Below are positions 1 through 12,020 of a DNA stretch of 64,000 nucleotides, one piece after another (within the stretch, counting starts at the first letter, position 1; each line of letters starts with the position of its first letter). The translations under genes were made by a program, and so were the position numbers. The stretch covers positions 4,596,472 through 4,660,471 of the forward strand of contig BCIA01000005.1 of NCBI GenBank assembly GCA_001599815.1, given 5' to 3'. Source of the stretch: Furcasterigmium furcatum. Its lineage: Eukaryota > Ascomycota > Sordariomycetes > Glomerellales > Plectosphaerellaceae. Below the pieces are notes generated by a model, which was given only the letters and a program-made list of their open reading frames with translations, was not told the origin of the DNA and searched no databases.

Positions 1-515
1 TCCGGAAGGCACTCGACGAGACGAGCACCGGCGAGGCACTGCCGTTTTGGATCTCCTGCGTCTTCCCCGGCGAAGACGACGCCCTCCCCGACGGCACATC
101 CGTGCAGGCAGCGGTTTTCGCAATGCTTGATCCCGGACTGGCACGGAGCACGCCGTGGGGTCTCGGAATCAACTGCACAAAAATCTGGAAGCTCGAACGC
201 CTGATCCAATTATACGAGGCGGCCCTTGCGGAAGCTATCCGACTCGGCTGGATCTCTGAGCCACCTGCGCTCGTGCTCTACCCCGACGGAACCAACGGCG
301 AGGTCTACAACACGACAACGCAAACCTGGGAGCTTCCTGAAGGCCAGCAGACGGCGCAGTGCATCACCTGGGACGAGCGGATGGCCGACATCGTGCGAGA
401 AGTTCAAGACAGAGGGCAATGGAAGCTCGTTGTTGTGGGAGGATGCTGCAAGGCAAGCCACGTACTTCTCTCGAGGCTCCGTCGCCGCCTCGAACACCCG
501 GAAAGCAACAATTGA
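1..515 (+). CDS. Homocysteine S-methyltransferase, C-terminal part (cut by window edge)
   Basis: The frame is open from position 3 to TGA at 513-515, giving about 170 residues; the 5' part lies outside the window. The protein carries the zinc-ligand motifs of the Pfam homocysteine S-methyltransferase family: GINCT in the middle and GGCC near the C terminus, with the preceding family stretch LYPDGTNGEVYNTTTQTW. In this family the three Cys bind zinc, which activates homocysteine for methylation by S-methylmethionine or S-adenosylmethionine, making methionine in the cytosol. The end KASHVLLSRLRRRL matches the usual end of the fold, so the 3' end looks complete. No intron is visible in the visible part. 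Whether the donor is S-methylmethionine (mmuM/MHT1 type) cannot be told from the fragment. Confidence 0.85.
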   Translation, partial: RKALDETSTGEALPFWISCVFPGEDDALPDGTSVQAAVFAMLDPGLARSTPWGLGINCTKIWKLERLIQLYEAALAEAIRLGWISEPPALVLYPDGTNGEVYNTTTQTWELPEGQQTAQCITWDERMADIVREVQDRGQWKLVVVGGCCKASHVLLSRLRRRLEHPESNN

Positions 516-759
516 ATTCAAACGCTCTGCTCATCATACCAGTCTGACCGACCAGGGAGGATACGCCATCGAAAAAAAGACCAAACACCGTGCCTGATCA
601 TTGCAGTTCGCCGCCGAATGACCGCCCCAATGCAACCGTTGCATCAAATGCTGCCGGAACACCCCATGATATCGTGTCGATCCCGAAATAGAAGACATTA
701 TCGATCCGTCTCCGCAGAAAAAAGTACGCCGAAAAGAGAGGAACCCGCCATCATCAAAG

Positions 760-1758
760 TCATTGCCATGCGTCTCGCCGCAGTAATGTCGCCGCTCTCC
801 ACTCGTCGAAAACCTTCTGTTTTTCTGCCGTTGCCTCAGGGCTGTGCTCCTGGATCGGCGTCGGGGGCAGGATGCCCATCAGCTCGTCCAGGTCGAACAC
901 CCGCCTCTGATGCCCCCCAACCCGGATTTCGATGCTGCCGATGTGCTCGTACAGGCACTTGCCGTAGTCGTCGTACATGGACAGCAACGCCCCGATCTTG
1001 CTAGCCAGGAAGAAGCCCATCTTTTCGGCCACCATCAGATGCGTGCAGCCCTCCGGAGGCAGAGGCCAGTATTTGGCGTGCCGGCCTCTCGCAAAGGCTT
1101 CGAGCATGTGGCGGTCGGGCGCGGAGCGATTCCGGGGGAAACCGAGGTTGTCGTCTTTCGTGCCCGGCGGTGGTGGCACGACGTCGAGGATGAGCCTGTT
1201 GACGGTGAAGACGGACGATTGCGCGACGAGGCCCTCGAACGCGGACGGGCCGTATCGCAGGTAATCTTTGAGAAGCGCGAAGAAGTTCCAGACGACCATT
1301 GGCGGGCCCCCATCGCCGCCGACAAATTGCCTCTTGTTCCTCCAGTCCGGATTGACGCTCGGCGGGGGGTCGAAGATGCGGAACTGGCAATGTATGCTCT
1401 CGACGTGGTGCGCGAGCCGGGGAACGGAGAGCCACGTCGGCCAGAGGCCGCAGTCCTTGACGTACATGATGTCGAGGTGGTAGTGCAGTTTTCGCCTCGC
1501 CAAGATGCCGGCAGCCTCCTCGTACATCTGTCGGTTCACCAGCAGGATCGGGGGCGTCTGGGTGGTTGTCGGGAAGAAGCCATCCTGCTTCACCCAGATG
1601 TCGTGGCCGTCGGAACACTTGCTGTCCTCGCAGAACTTGCGCCTCTTGCGATCCCGACTCGCGGCAGGGTTCTTCGGCGGCGCCCGGCCCGGCTGGAAGA
1701 GGACCTCGTGGAGGATCTGGTCGCGCAGCTCGGGCGCGATGCTCAGCAGAGCAGACAT
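760..1758 (-). CDS. 2EXR (F-box-like) domain protein
   Basis: Single-exon frame of 332 residues starting at ATG 1758. The N terminus (SIAPELRDQILHEVLF) followed by PPILLVNRQMYEEA is the pattern of the fungal 2EXR/F-box-like family, in which an F-box-like helix pair is followed by a conserved LL-x-NRQ-x-x-EA segment. The rest is a divergent beta-rich region with no catalytic motif. Such proteins are greatly expanded in Pezizomycotina and mostly uncharacterised; a ubiquitin-ligase adaptor role is assumed only from the F-box likeness. A basic stretch, KNPAASRDRKRRKF, near residue 30 could be a nuclear signal. The gene points away from the ATPase gene and is tail-to-tail with the methyltransferase. 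Family call is good; function unknown. Confidence 0.75.
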   Translation of the reverse strand: MSALLSIAPELRDQILHEVLFQPGRAPPKNPAASRDRKRRKFCEDSKCSDGHDIWVKQDGFFPTTTQTPPILLVNRQMYEEAAGILARRKLHYHLDIMYVKDCGLWPTWLSVPRLAHHVESIHCQFRIFDPPPSVNPDWRNKRQFVGGDGGPPMVVWNFFALLKDYLRYGPSAFEGLVAQSSVFTVNRLILDVVPPPPGTKDDNLGFPRNRSAPDRHMLEAFARGRHAKYWPLPPEGCTHLMVAEKMGFFLASKIGALLSMYDDYGKCLYEHIGSIEIRVGGHQRRVFDLDELMGILPPTPIQEHSPEATAEKQKVFDEWRAATLLRRDAWQ

Positions 1759-4479
1759 TGTCCGGGGTGGGGAATGTCTCGCTGGTGTGTCTATCTTTCT
1801 GTCTTTGTGCTGGCTGGTCTTCTGGAGCTCATGCGACGGAGTCGGTTTCGCAGGGGGACGATTCGGTGGGAAGAGATGGAAAGTCGGTCGTCCGAGAAAG
1901 AGAGGGGAGGGGAGATTTTGAACCGCGACACGGGAGGAAGAAGTGAAGGGGGCCCGAGGACGACTACTACGAACTAACTTCTACGCATTATTACACACCA
2001 ACCGACCGACGAATGGACCGGACCGGCCCCAGAAAGGGACGAGGGGAGACAGACGAGACGGGCAGCACGGAAGTGCGCACAAAAGTAGTCGCCCAGTCCA
2101 GTCCATGCCGTTTCCAAATGGATGCACCGAAGCGGCCAGCTCGAGCGAGTAGAGCGAGCGCTTTAACCTGCAGAGCCTAGCATGACCCGCGGTCCATGGG
2201 ATGGGCCAGCCCTTGCCCAGGTCCCCGACGAGGCGCAGCACACTGGCAGTCGACTGTTCGGGTTGCGCAGAGGAAGGGTCCGGACCCGGGGCCCTCGAGC
2301 CACTCAAAGGCGCTGTAACCGGCGACGTCATCCGGGCCTCGCAAGCCCTGGGGGGGATGTCCCCTGGAGCACTAAAACCGCTAGGGACCGTCTCGCCACT
2401 CGTTGCCTCTGTCGCCTGCCACAGGCCCCCTGACAGCATTAGACTTTGGGTCTGTCGGATGACAAGACGACCTGAACGATGCCGTTCCGGCTTGGTTTTT
2501 TCCTGCTGATGGACGAGAGCTCTGGGCAGTTCTCGGTACGGTCGGGTGCCTGGCCTGACCTGGCCTTTCTTGGGAGACACGAACCGGGATGTGACTCCGT
2601 CTGGAAGCTGAGCACACGATTGCTCGCCCGGCTTGTTCGTCGTCTGCATCGCTCACCCGCCGCTTTGCTCCGCCGTACTGTCGCTCGACGTTATCTGTAA
2701 ATCCTCATCAGACCCGGGGGAAATCCTCAGAACAGCGGACCTGCAGAGGACCGACTGACAAGCGCCAAGGAGGCCGCCCGTCGTTCCCTCATGTGTTGCT
2801 CGAGTCAGCGGCCGCTCATCAAATGCCCTTTTCATCGTCAAGGCGTTGTCTGTCATCGCCCGTCATGCAGAACTAGCAGGACACTGACCCCTGGCTGAGA
2901 GATTTTCTGCGATGTGTGATACCCTTCCTGCGGCAAGCAAGCAGCAAGCGGTCAACGGACAAGCGGTGGCATCCTGGACCTGACAGACAGCTTGGGCCAG
3001 TCAGTCGGTCCAGCTGACCGCCGACGGCATCGGAAAGTGGGAGGGTGCGTACGGGTACCAGTCCCAGATCCTCAATCGGGGTGAGCCCACCAACAGAAAA
3101 CGTGAGGCATGTCTCACCCACAAACAGGTCGGACGCCGCCCTCATCAGCTCGAGGTACCCGGATCCGGAACCAGCATGGTCCTCGATTGGATGGCCACCC
3201 TGCCCTGAGAGCTGCAGAGAAGCGAGCGAGAACCGAACCTCTAGCCCCAGCTGCTGGGAATTGTCCGACTATTTGCGGTGTCCGTCCCTAGGTTCGTTCT
3301 CTTTCGGCGCTGACCTGCTGGCCCGACTCGTCCCAGCTCTCTGCTATTCCTGGACTTCCATTTCAAGACAGACCCGTCTATTCTCGGTGTTTTGAGCTTG
3401 ACCTGCTCGAGTCAAGGGCTACTCGTCATCAAGACGGCCTTTCCATCTCGAGTCCGCGTCAGCTCTCTGCTTTCCCATCCCGGTTCGAGCCGGCACCTCT
3501 GCGGTTCATGCGCATCCCGTGAAATCCCCCCCAGCCATCCTGGAAGCAGATGCGCTTTTTGCAGCTGGCTAGCTCAAATCTTGACCGAGAGCATCGTCAT
3601 CTCCCCACAGGATCCCTGGACCGGCGCGGGATTTCCCCTCGCCTACCGGCCAGCGTCCTTGTGTCATCTCAACCTGCAGGAGTCTACCGCCCGCTCGCGG
3701 TGGCAGTGCTCGGCCGAAAGTCGAGGTAGAGATCTCGTTGCGCCAAGACATTGGCTCGTGGTCACCCGCTTGTCGCCCGTGGAACTGCCCACGGCCTGGG
3801 ATACTTGGCATCTCAATATCAACGACTTCACTCCATCGTCCCGCACAACCACAGACTGCTCGTGCGATATGAGCGATTTCCCGTTTCCTTTGTCCCCGTG
3901 TCTTGTTTTTTTTTCTGCCTGCGACGGGCATTCTTCTCATCTCCGGGGAGCGCTTTTTCTCGGCACCAGCAGAACCCCTCTGGCGCCAGGCGTCTGGACT
4001 GCCATCGCCCGCGGTGCCGCGCCACGGACATCCCGGGCGCCGCACATGTCATTGCAACTGAAGCCAGCCTGCCCGCCTCAGCACCGTGGTTTCCCCTCCC
4101 CAAAGCAAGTCCGCTTTTGGCCTGCTGTGGCGGCCTCTTTCTTTGGGATGTTTTTTTCCTCCCGGAGGATTACCGTGAATAGAACTGCAGAGGACAGGAG
4201 AGGAGAGGAGAGCAGAGTTTCACGAGCCAAAGTGACGGCAAGCTCAGCTCCTGGCGCCTCATACAATCTATTCCCTCCATTTCGTGCTGTATAAAGATGC
4301 CAAGCCGATGCGCCATCGGACTGGCCTTCTCGTACCCATGCACCACCCTTGTCTCTGCACACTGCACTCTGCATCCATCTGTTGCCCTAAGGCCTCGCCC
4401 GTTCCATCGCCTCTTGGCTCCCGCTTCCCCAGACGTATTGGTGGCGACGCCGTTGCGTTGCATCTGACCACCGCGGCCC
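1759..4479. other. Long divergent intergenic region / ATPase leader
   Basis: About 2.7 kb between the divergent 2EXR gene and the ATPase start. Only short frames in all phases, none with family motifs or plausible exon chains. The last 400 bases hold C/T-rich tracts (for example around 3905 and 4140-4160) and a purine tract of GGAGA-type units near 4192-4215, as is common just upstream of fungal transcription starts. It probably holds two promoters and a long 5' UTR for the ATPase. Confidence 0.5.
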
Positions 4480-7400
4480 ATGGACCACAACTCGCCCACG
4501 TCGCCCAAGTCGCCCGCCGTGCCTGATCGCATTCGCTGGCAGGATGACGAGGAAGCACTCTCGAAGCCTCGACCGCCGTTGAACCGTAATGCATCCGTCG
4601 ACAGCCTTGGCATCCGATCCGTGAGGTCGCGGCGGAACTCCGTCGATGCGGCTGCCGCCCTACCGGTTCAGTACCGAACGGTGTAAGTGCATTGCCTGCC
4701 GGCTTGCCGGCCTGCCGTCCCCTTGGTGCCGCCAAGACCAGCTGCTGATGCGCCACGTCCAGCTCTATCGATGTCGATGACTACAAGCAGCAGCAGGGGC
4801 TGAAGAAGAAAACAACTGCCGCCGCGACAGGTGCGTGACGATGGTGCCCGGCCCAACGAGGCGTTCCTTCGGCTGATGTTAGTCCCGCACAGAGGTTGCC
4901 GAGCTCGAGTGGCACACCATCTCGGCGGAGGAGGCTCTCAGGCGCCTGTCGACCACGATCAAGCACGGCCTGTCGGCCGAGCAGGTCCAGCGCCGCGTGG
5001 GACAGTATGGCAAGAACGCGCCCTCCGACCCCCCGACCCATCGCACCCGCGAGATCCTGGGGTACTTCTTCAAGGGTTTCGGACCGATCCTGCTGATCGC
5101 GGCCATCCTCGTCTTCATCGCATGGCGCCCGCTGGGAAACCCGCCGGCGCCGGCGAACCTGGCCCTCGCCATCGTGCTGCTGGCCGTCTTCTTAATCCAG
5201 GCCGCCTTCAACATGTGGCAGGACTGGTCATCGTCCCGCGTCATGGCGTCCATCAAGACGATGCTGCCGGACCACTGCCTCGTCGTCAGGGATGGGCAGA
5301 TGGTCACGCTCCTCGCCGAGCAGATCGTACCTGGGGATATCTTGACCATCAAGGCTGGTAACAAGCTTCCCGCCGATGTTCGGTTTGTCAATGTGTCGTC
5401 AGACGCAAGATTCGACAGATCCATTCTGACTGGTGAGACTATATGAGCCCCTTAGTCTTCGAAGGTGGACTAACGGCTGATCGCTCAGGTGAATCGGTGC
5501 CCCTGGGTGCCACGGTCGATTCCACGGACGACAACTACCTCGAAACCAGATGTATCGGTCTCCAGGGTACTCACTGCGTCTCGGGCACCTCCACCGGCGT
5601 TGTCGTCGCCACCGGGAACAGGACCATCTTCGGCAGGATCGCGACGCTGACCAACGAGCCCAAAAAGGGGCTGACCTCACTCGAGAAAGAGGTCCTGCAC
5701 TTCGTGCTCATCATCTGCGCCATCATGCTTACCGTCATCGTCATCGTGATTATTGTCTGGTAGGTCTGCCGTTGAAATGTCAGTGGCTATGGGTGCTGAC
5801 GAGACTTACAGGGCAACGTGGCTCCGACACGACCACCCCGACTGGATCAACGTGGCCGGCCTCATCATCTCGTGCGTTTCGGTGGCGGTCGCCTTCATCC
5901 CTGAAGGATTGCCTGTTGCCGTGACGGCGAGCATGACCATCAGCGCGAACATGATGCGCAAGTCCAAGATCCTCTGCAAGTCGCTCAAGACCGTGGAGAG
6001 TCTCGGGTCTGTTTCTGTCATCTGCTCGGACAAGACCGGAACTCTGACCCAGGTACGTCTCTGTGCTGGTGTCCTGTGAGAAGCAGGCGCTGACGAGTTG
6101 TAGAATAAAATGACCGTGTTGGACTGCGCGATGGGAGATAGTCGCATGTCGGTCCAACAGGCCAAGGACAGCATGGACAAGCAAAGTGATGGCCCGATCA
6201 ACAACGCCGTCAGCCAGCTTCGCGCCGCATCTGGCCTTTGCAACTCCGCTCAGTTTGATGTCGCCACCGCCCAATTACCCATCCAGGACCGCGTGGTCTA
6301 CGGCGACGCCACAGACCAGGCCATCTTGCGCTTCTCGGAAACCCTGGGGCCCGTGGCAGACCTCCAGAAGCACTGGTCGACGAAGTACGAGCTGGCATTC
6401 AACAGCAAGAACAAGTACATGATTAAGGCGTTCGGGCTCGTGCACCCCGACGGGAAGGCCCTCGCCGTGTCCCCCGAGGCGGTATTCGACCCGGCCGATG
6501 TGCTACTCACCATCAAGGGCGCGCCGGAGATCCTTCTCGGCAGGGCGAGCAGCTACGTCGATGCGACCGGGCGTGTCCGAGAGATGGACGAGCCTGCCAA
6601 GGCGGCGTTCGAGGCGACCAAGGACGATTGGTCCTCGCGCGGCCGGAGAGTTCTGCTCCTCGCCCGCAAGGTCGTGTCCCATTCTTCGCTACCGGCCGAG
6701 ATGACCTCGTCGTTCGAGGATGCGATGAACGAAGAGGCCAGGTCGGGCCTGACTATTGTTGGACTCGTGGGCATCGTTGATCCCCCGCGCCCTGAGATCC
6801 CCGAGGTGGTTCAGACGCTTCGCGGCGCGGGCATCCGTATTTTCATGGTAAGCTGAGCCTGGAGATCTGTCTTCTTTAACGGCGAGCTAACGAAGCTCAA
6901 GGTCACTGGTGACTTCGCTCTCACTGCGCAGGCCATCGCCGTCGAATGCGGCATCATCACCTGTCCCCCGTCGCAGATCGACAGCATCGCGTCCTTGCAG
7001 CGTGATACGACGAAGGGCTCTCCCATCCAAGGGCAAAACGGCAAGGAATCCGATGCCTCGCCCCCACGCAACGCCGTCGTCCTCTCCGGCCCGGAGCTGA
7101 TCACCCTCAATACGGAGCAGTGGGACCAGCTCGCCCAGTACCAAGAAATCGTCTTCGCCCGCACGACACCCGAGCACAAGCTCCGCATTGTCCGAGAACT
7201 GCAGTCTCGCGGCCAGGCGGTCGGTATGACGGGCGACGGCGTCAACGACGCTCCGTCCCTCCGGGCCGCTGATGTCGGCATCGCGGTCGGCAGCGGCAGC
7301 GATGTCGCCATCGAGGCCGCGGACATGGTGCTCCTCGACAGCTTCTCCAGCGTCGTCGAGGCCCTGCGCTACGGCCGCATGATGTTCGACAACCTCAAGA

Positions 7401-8237
7401 AGACGGTGGCGTACCTCCTGCCCGCGGGAAGCTTCAGCGAGTTCTGGCCCATCATCGCCAACGTCATGTTCGGCCTGCCCCAGATCCTGAGCAGCTTTCT
7501 CATGATCATGATTTGGTACGGCCACCTCGAACCTTCATTGTAGGCGCTGTGCTAACTTTTGCCCAGTCTCTTCACGGACTCCGTGGCTGCCATCGCGCTG
7601 GCGTACGAGGCGCCGGAGGCCGACGTCCTGACTCGCCCCCCTCGTGTCCCGGGCCGCGACCGCCTCGTCAACTGGAAGCTGATCTTCCAGTCCTACGCCT
7701 TCGTCGGCGTCCTCGAGACGGTGGCATCCTTCGCCATGTCCTTCTGGTACCTCGAGCGCAAGGGCATCCCCTTCTCGAGCCTGTGGTTCTCCTTCGGCGA
7801 CCCGGCGGGCGTCGACCCGGACTACTACCACGAGCAGCTGAACGTGGCCAGCTCCATCTACTTTGTGAACCTGGTCGTCATGTGAGTTTCCGCAGCGTGT
7901 TGATGTGTGAGATTCTGGCGGCTGACCCTCCCACAGGCAGTGGTTCAACCTCCTCGCGGTCCGCACGCGCCACCTCTCCCTCTTCCAGCAGCCGCCGTTG
8001 TTCAACCGCCGCACGCAGAACCTGTACCTCTTCCCGGCGATCCTGTTCGCCCTCGCCATCGCGTTCTTCTGGCTGTATATCCCCGAGTTCCAGCAGACGC
8101 TCGGTACCGCGGAGGTGCCCGTGGAGTACTGGTTCCTCCCCATGACGTTCGGCCTGGGGGTCCTGGTCATCGATGAGGCGCGGAAGTTCGCCGTCAGGAG
8201 GTGGCCGAGGGGTGTTCTTGCGAAGATGGCCTGGTAA
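4480..8237 (+). CDS. Type IIC-like P-type cation ATPase (Na+/K+-ATPase alpha-like)
   Basis: Nine exons: 4480-4682, 4763-4830, 4893-5432, 5489-5759, 5812-6052, 6104-6847, 6902-7515, 7567-7881, 7937-8237, all introns GT-AG, giving 1098 residues. Visible motifs: N-terminal cation ATPase domain (WHTISAEEALRRL), actuator loop with LTGESVPLG, M4 segment FIPEGLPVAVT, phosphorylation site ICSDKTGTLTQ (Asp434), MVTGDFALTAQAIA, and hinge GDGVNDAPSLRAADVGIAVG. The C-terminal membrane half contains ICLFTDSVAAIALAYEAPE, the type IIC counterpart of the animal Na,K-ATPase M6 region, rather than the SERCA or ENA pattern. By family it pumps cations across a membrane using ATP; whether it exchanges Na+, K+ or H+ cannot be read. 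The unusual VTGDF replaces the common TGDHP. The start was chosen as the ATG heading exon 1, which joins in frame through YRTVSIDVDD. Confidence 0.9.
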
Positions 8238-8360
8238 TTGCCCGGCGGCGTGCGAAGTCCCTGAGAATAGTGCAGCATGTGGTTTTGGCTCACTTTGGTC
8301 ATCGAGATCTTGATAGATAGACGACGATAGACACTAAACATAGAACTACCGGTCTCATGC

Positions 8361-9974
8361 CTAGAGGCGATTGCCCATATTCACGTGGACCGCCTTCACC
8401 TGCGTGTACGCCTCCAGCCCGGCTTCGCCCAGCTCGCGACCGATACCGCTCTGCTTGACGCCGCCAAAGGGCACCCGCGGATCGCAGTCCTGGCTGCTGT
8501 TCACCCACACCATGCCCGACTCCAGCTCGGCGGCGACCCTGTGCGCGCGCTCCAGGTCCCTGGTGAACACCGACGCGCCCAGGCCGTACATGGAGTCGTT
8601 CGCGATGCGGAGCGCGTGGTCCTCGTCCTCGAACTCCATGATCACGACGACGGGGCCGAAGATCTCCTCGCGGAAGATGCGCATGTCGGGCTTCACGTTG
8701 GTGAACACCGTCGGGGCGACGAAGTATCCCTTCCCGTCGCCGACGTTCGTGATCTTCTCCCCGCCGACGGCGACCCTGGCGCCCGACTGCCGTCCGTCCT
8801 CGATGTACGAGAGCACCCTGTCGTACTGCGCCTTCGATACCTGCGGGCCCTGGTACGTCTTCGGGTCCCACTGGTCGCCCACCCTGCTCGTGCTCTTGAC
8901 CTCTTTGACGAAGAGGTCGACGAAGGAGTCGTAGACGTCCTTCTGCACGAGGATTCGCGACGTCGCGGTGCAGATCTGCCCCTGGTTGGACATGATGCCC
9001 ATGTGGGACCACTTGATGGCCTGCTCGATGTCGGCGTCGGCGAAGACGAGGAGGGGGGACTTGCCGCCCGTCTCGAGGGTGATGTTCTTGAGCGTCGCGG
9101 AGGCCATCTTCATGACCTGCGTGGCCGTGGCCGTCGACCCCGTGAAGGCGATCTTGTCCACGAGGGGGTGCTGCACGAGGGCGGCGCCCGCCTCGCGCCC
9201 CAGGCCGTTGATGATGTTAACGACGCCCGGGGGGAAGCCGACGTCCCTGATCAGCTGTCCCAGGACGAGGATGCTGAGGGGCGTCTGCTCCGCGGCCTTG
9301 ATGACGACGGTGTTGCCGCAGGCGAGTGCGGGGCCGAGCTTCCACGTGGCCATGGAGAGGGGGTAGTTCCAGGGGATGATCTGGCCGACGACGCCGATGG
9401 GCTGGCGGAGGGTGTAGGCGAGCTTCTTGGGGAGGGCGATGGTCTGGCCGGAGATTTTGTCTGCCCAGCCGCTGTAGTAGCGGATCGTGCCGACGGCCTC
9501 GACGAGGTCGCCCTCCAGAGCATCGGCGTATGTCTTGCCTGGGGATTATCAGTTGGTGAGGACGGGATAGGGCGGGGTAAGAGTACCGTTATCCCATGCG
9601 TCTATGGTGGCGAACAGCTCCCTCTGCTCCTCTATGCGATCTGCGAGCTTGGACATGAGGATGCCGCGGTCGGAGGCGGACATGTCTTTCCATGGTCCGC
9701 TCTTGAAGGCGCGACGAGCTGCTTGGACGGCGAGATCTACATCGCCTGCGGAGGCGGCCTGCACGGAGGCGATTTCCCGTTCTGTGCTGTGAGATGACTG
9801 TTAGGAGGCTGTCTGCCGCTTTTGAGGTTTGTCTAGTGCGGCTTACGCGGGATCAATGGACGTGATGGTCTCGCCTGAGCTCGAGCGGACGAACTCGTTA
9901 TCGATGAAGAGGCCCGTGGGCTGAGACCATGTGCGGCCATTGGGCGCTGTCAGCTCCACGGTTAGGTCAGACAT
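8361..9974 (-). CDS. Aldehyde dehydrogenase, NAD(P)-dependent, class 1/2-like
   Basis: Three exons on the minus strand: 9974-9847, 9786-9587, 9538-8361, giving 501 residues, the usual ALDH length. The cofactor region includes PWNYPLSMATWKLGPALACG and the TGST turn; catalytic residues are Glu265 in LETGGKSP and Cys299 in GQICTATS; the C-terminal signature REEIFGPV and SGMVWVN are intact. It would oxidise an aldehyde to the carboxylic acid in the cytosol. The gene ends 123 bp from the 3' end of the convergent ATPase gene and lies upstream of a short-chain reductase-like gene and a VOC gene transcribed in the same direction, so it may belong with them in one small catabolic set; that link is inference. 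Substrate cannot be named. Both introns have canonical GT-AG borders, and exon joins restore IDPATEREIASVQ and WDNGKTYADAL. Confidence 0.93.
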
Positions 9975-10352
9975 GGCTTTGCAGGAGATGATTAGGATCG
10001 AGGGGTCTGAGAACGGGAACGGTGACTGTTAGAGTGTTTTGGTAATGGAAGTTGAAGAGATTTTGAGACGAGGTAAAGGTAAGTGAGTATCAGTTGCTGG
10101 GTGAGGGTGCTGATAAAGCAACCTGAGGGAACAGTTCAAGTTCAAGCCTGAGTGCCCCTCAGGCTCCGTTGAACGGCCCCTCACTGGCGGCACTCGGTCT
10201 GTTCCCGGCGGGGACCGACCCGCAGCACCGGCGACCACCACAGGGTGTACTAGCCAGAATAGGAGAACAAATACGGGCGGATCACCAACTGACAATATGT
10301 GATCCACGGATGATGACAATGGACGCCGAGTAATGCAAATGCAACACTGGAA
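9975..10352. other. Intergenic: ALDH promoter and reductase 3' flank
   Basis: About 380 bp between two minus-strand genes. No coding frame of note. It must contain the ALDH promoter and the 3' UTR of the reductase gene; I see no clear TATA element. Confidence 0.5.
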
Positions 10353-11647
10353 TTAAATTTTCTCACGAGGGCCAAGGCCCCGTGCCTCCGCTTTCACGGT
10401 CCGGGAGATATCGTCCTCCAGGCTCACCGCACGAGGCGCCCAGCCCAAAAGCTCCCGTCCCCTCCGCGCCTGGCTGCGAGCGTTCGTCCCGTACAAGGCC
10501 AGCGGCGCCGGAAGGAACTTGGTGGCCTCTTGGGCAGACAGCTGGTCAAGCTCGTTTGTGGAGATGAGGCCCTGCTGGAGAGCAGCAGTCGCCACCCTCT
10601 GGGAGACAGCCTCGAATGTCTGGCAAGCTTGGGTCAGCCATGTTCCCAGGAGTTGCCTCACTTTCAAGAGTAGACTTACCAGCTCCCCAATGCCCGTCAA
10701 GTACACACCGTTCGCATTCCACAGCCCCTCGTCCGTCGAGCCAGCGACGGCCTTCTCCACGAGCAGCAGGAAGAGCTCCCCCAAGTCCTGGACATGCACA
10801 TTCCCCCAGCGATTCAGCCCACGGCCGACCTGCAGCCCGCGGCCTCTCTGGACGGTCGCCTTGGCCAGCTCCGGGACCTGGACGCTGCGCTGGTTCACGG
10901 GGCCGCGGCCCTCGCCGTAGATGACGGGCGGCACGACGAGCGCGGTGTTGACGCCCGGCGTCTCCGCCGCCCTGAACACGAGGAAGTTGTCCACGGCACG
11001 CGCCGGGTGCTGCTGGATGATCTCACGGATCTGCGGCAGGCCGTCCAGGTCGTCGAAGACGGCGTCGCTGGGCTCGCCCGCGACGAAGGCCTGGTCGCCC
11101 GTCTCGCGGGTCGCCAGGACGGTGGCCCCCGAGACCTGGATCCAGTAGGCTGGGGGCGGCATCAGCGCGCTGTCTCAGGGTGTGGTCGGGTCTGACAGGT
11201 GCACGGAGTGCGGTGACATACCTGGTTTGCCAGACTGAGCCTTTACAGCCAAAGCATCGTGTATCGACTGCACGCTCTGCAAGTTGCCGGCGGCAGCCAA
11301 ATCTGGATACGAATAAGCCCCGCCCATCACTGTAAGTTTGTAGTTCATGGCTCACTCAGAACAACGTCTGCTTCGGTAGCCTCTTGCGCGAGGACCTCCG
11401 CGTCGGCCAGACTCCCCTTCACGGGCTCGACGTTCTGATACGCCTGCGTGATGGCGGAGCCGTGGGCGTCATTCCGAATCAGGGCCCGGATGGAGTATTC
11501 AGGGTGCGCAGTGGCCAGGCGGTGGAGGGCTTCGCCGCCAATGTACCCAGAAGCGCCGGTTCTTCGCATTGCCAAGTTAGTCGGAGTTGGGAGTCTAGTC
11601 GACACTCACGAGCAGCACCAGACCACTTACATGAAGATTTTCGCCAT
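10353..11647 (-). CDS. NAD(P)-binding extended SDR / epimerase-like reductase
   Basis: Five exons: 11647-11631, 11561-11356, 11302-11222, 11149-10680, 10619-10353; 346 residues. Exon 1 encodes only MAKIF plus two bases and joins to give MAKIFITGASGYIGGEAL, the N-terminal Rossmann motif T-G-x-x-G-x-x-G of extended/atypical SDRs. Later segments PPVIYGEGRGPVN and RWGNVHVQDLGELF match fungal NAD-dependent epimerase/dehydratase-like proteins. A canonical Tyr-x-x-x-Lys catalytic pair is not obvious, so an atypical SDR or NmrA-like role is possible. Exon 3 has two in-frame acceptors 27 nt apart: the one used here gives VVLNLAAAGN; the upstream one would insert nine residues. Probably a cytosolic reductase or epimerase of unknown substrate, co-oriented with its ALDH and VOC neighbours. 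Confidence 0.82.
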
Positions 11648-12020
11648 TTCGGTGTCGGTGATCCTAGCAAGATTGAGTATTTAATTGATTGACTGACTGA
11701 CTGCTCGAGGGTCATGGATTTCCCAGAGGAAATAGAGATATTTAAACCTGAGGGGATGCTGGCGTGCTCAGCCAAGAACATGGGGTCATCCATCGTCTCG
11801 TCCCTCTTAGAAATCACCGTCTTAGAAATCAACCTGGCGAACCGACACTTTTATTGGCGCAGAGTTTAAGATGCCCCAGTCTACTTTCAGGGCCCCATCG
11901 CGAGTTCGGTTGCCAATTGTCAGCCGGGCAGACATTCAGTCTTGGACGATTCTCAATTGCCAGTTTGCGTCTTTTCCCATCTCAGATTGAATCCGCTTTT
12001 GCCCATTCGAGTCCTCGGAC
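11648..12020. other. Intergenic between reductase and VOC genes
   Basis: About 370 bp. It holds the reductase promoter, with an AT-rich GATATTTAAA stretch near 11740, and the 3' flank of the VOC gene. No coding frame is supported. Confidence 0.45.

Noticed and set aside
8385..9797. 470-codon plus-strand frame
   Set aside because: Antisense shadow of the ALDH gene, and it crosses the introns of that gene.
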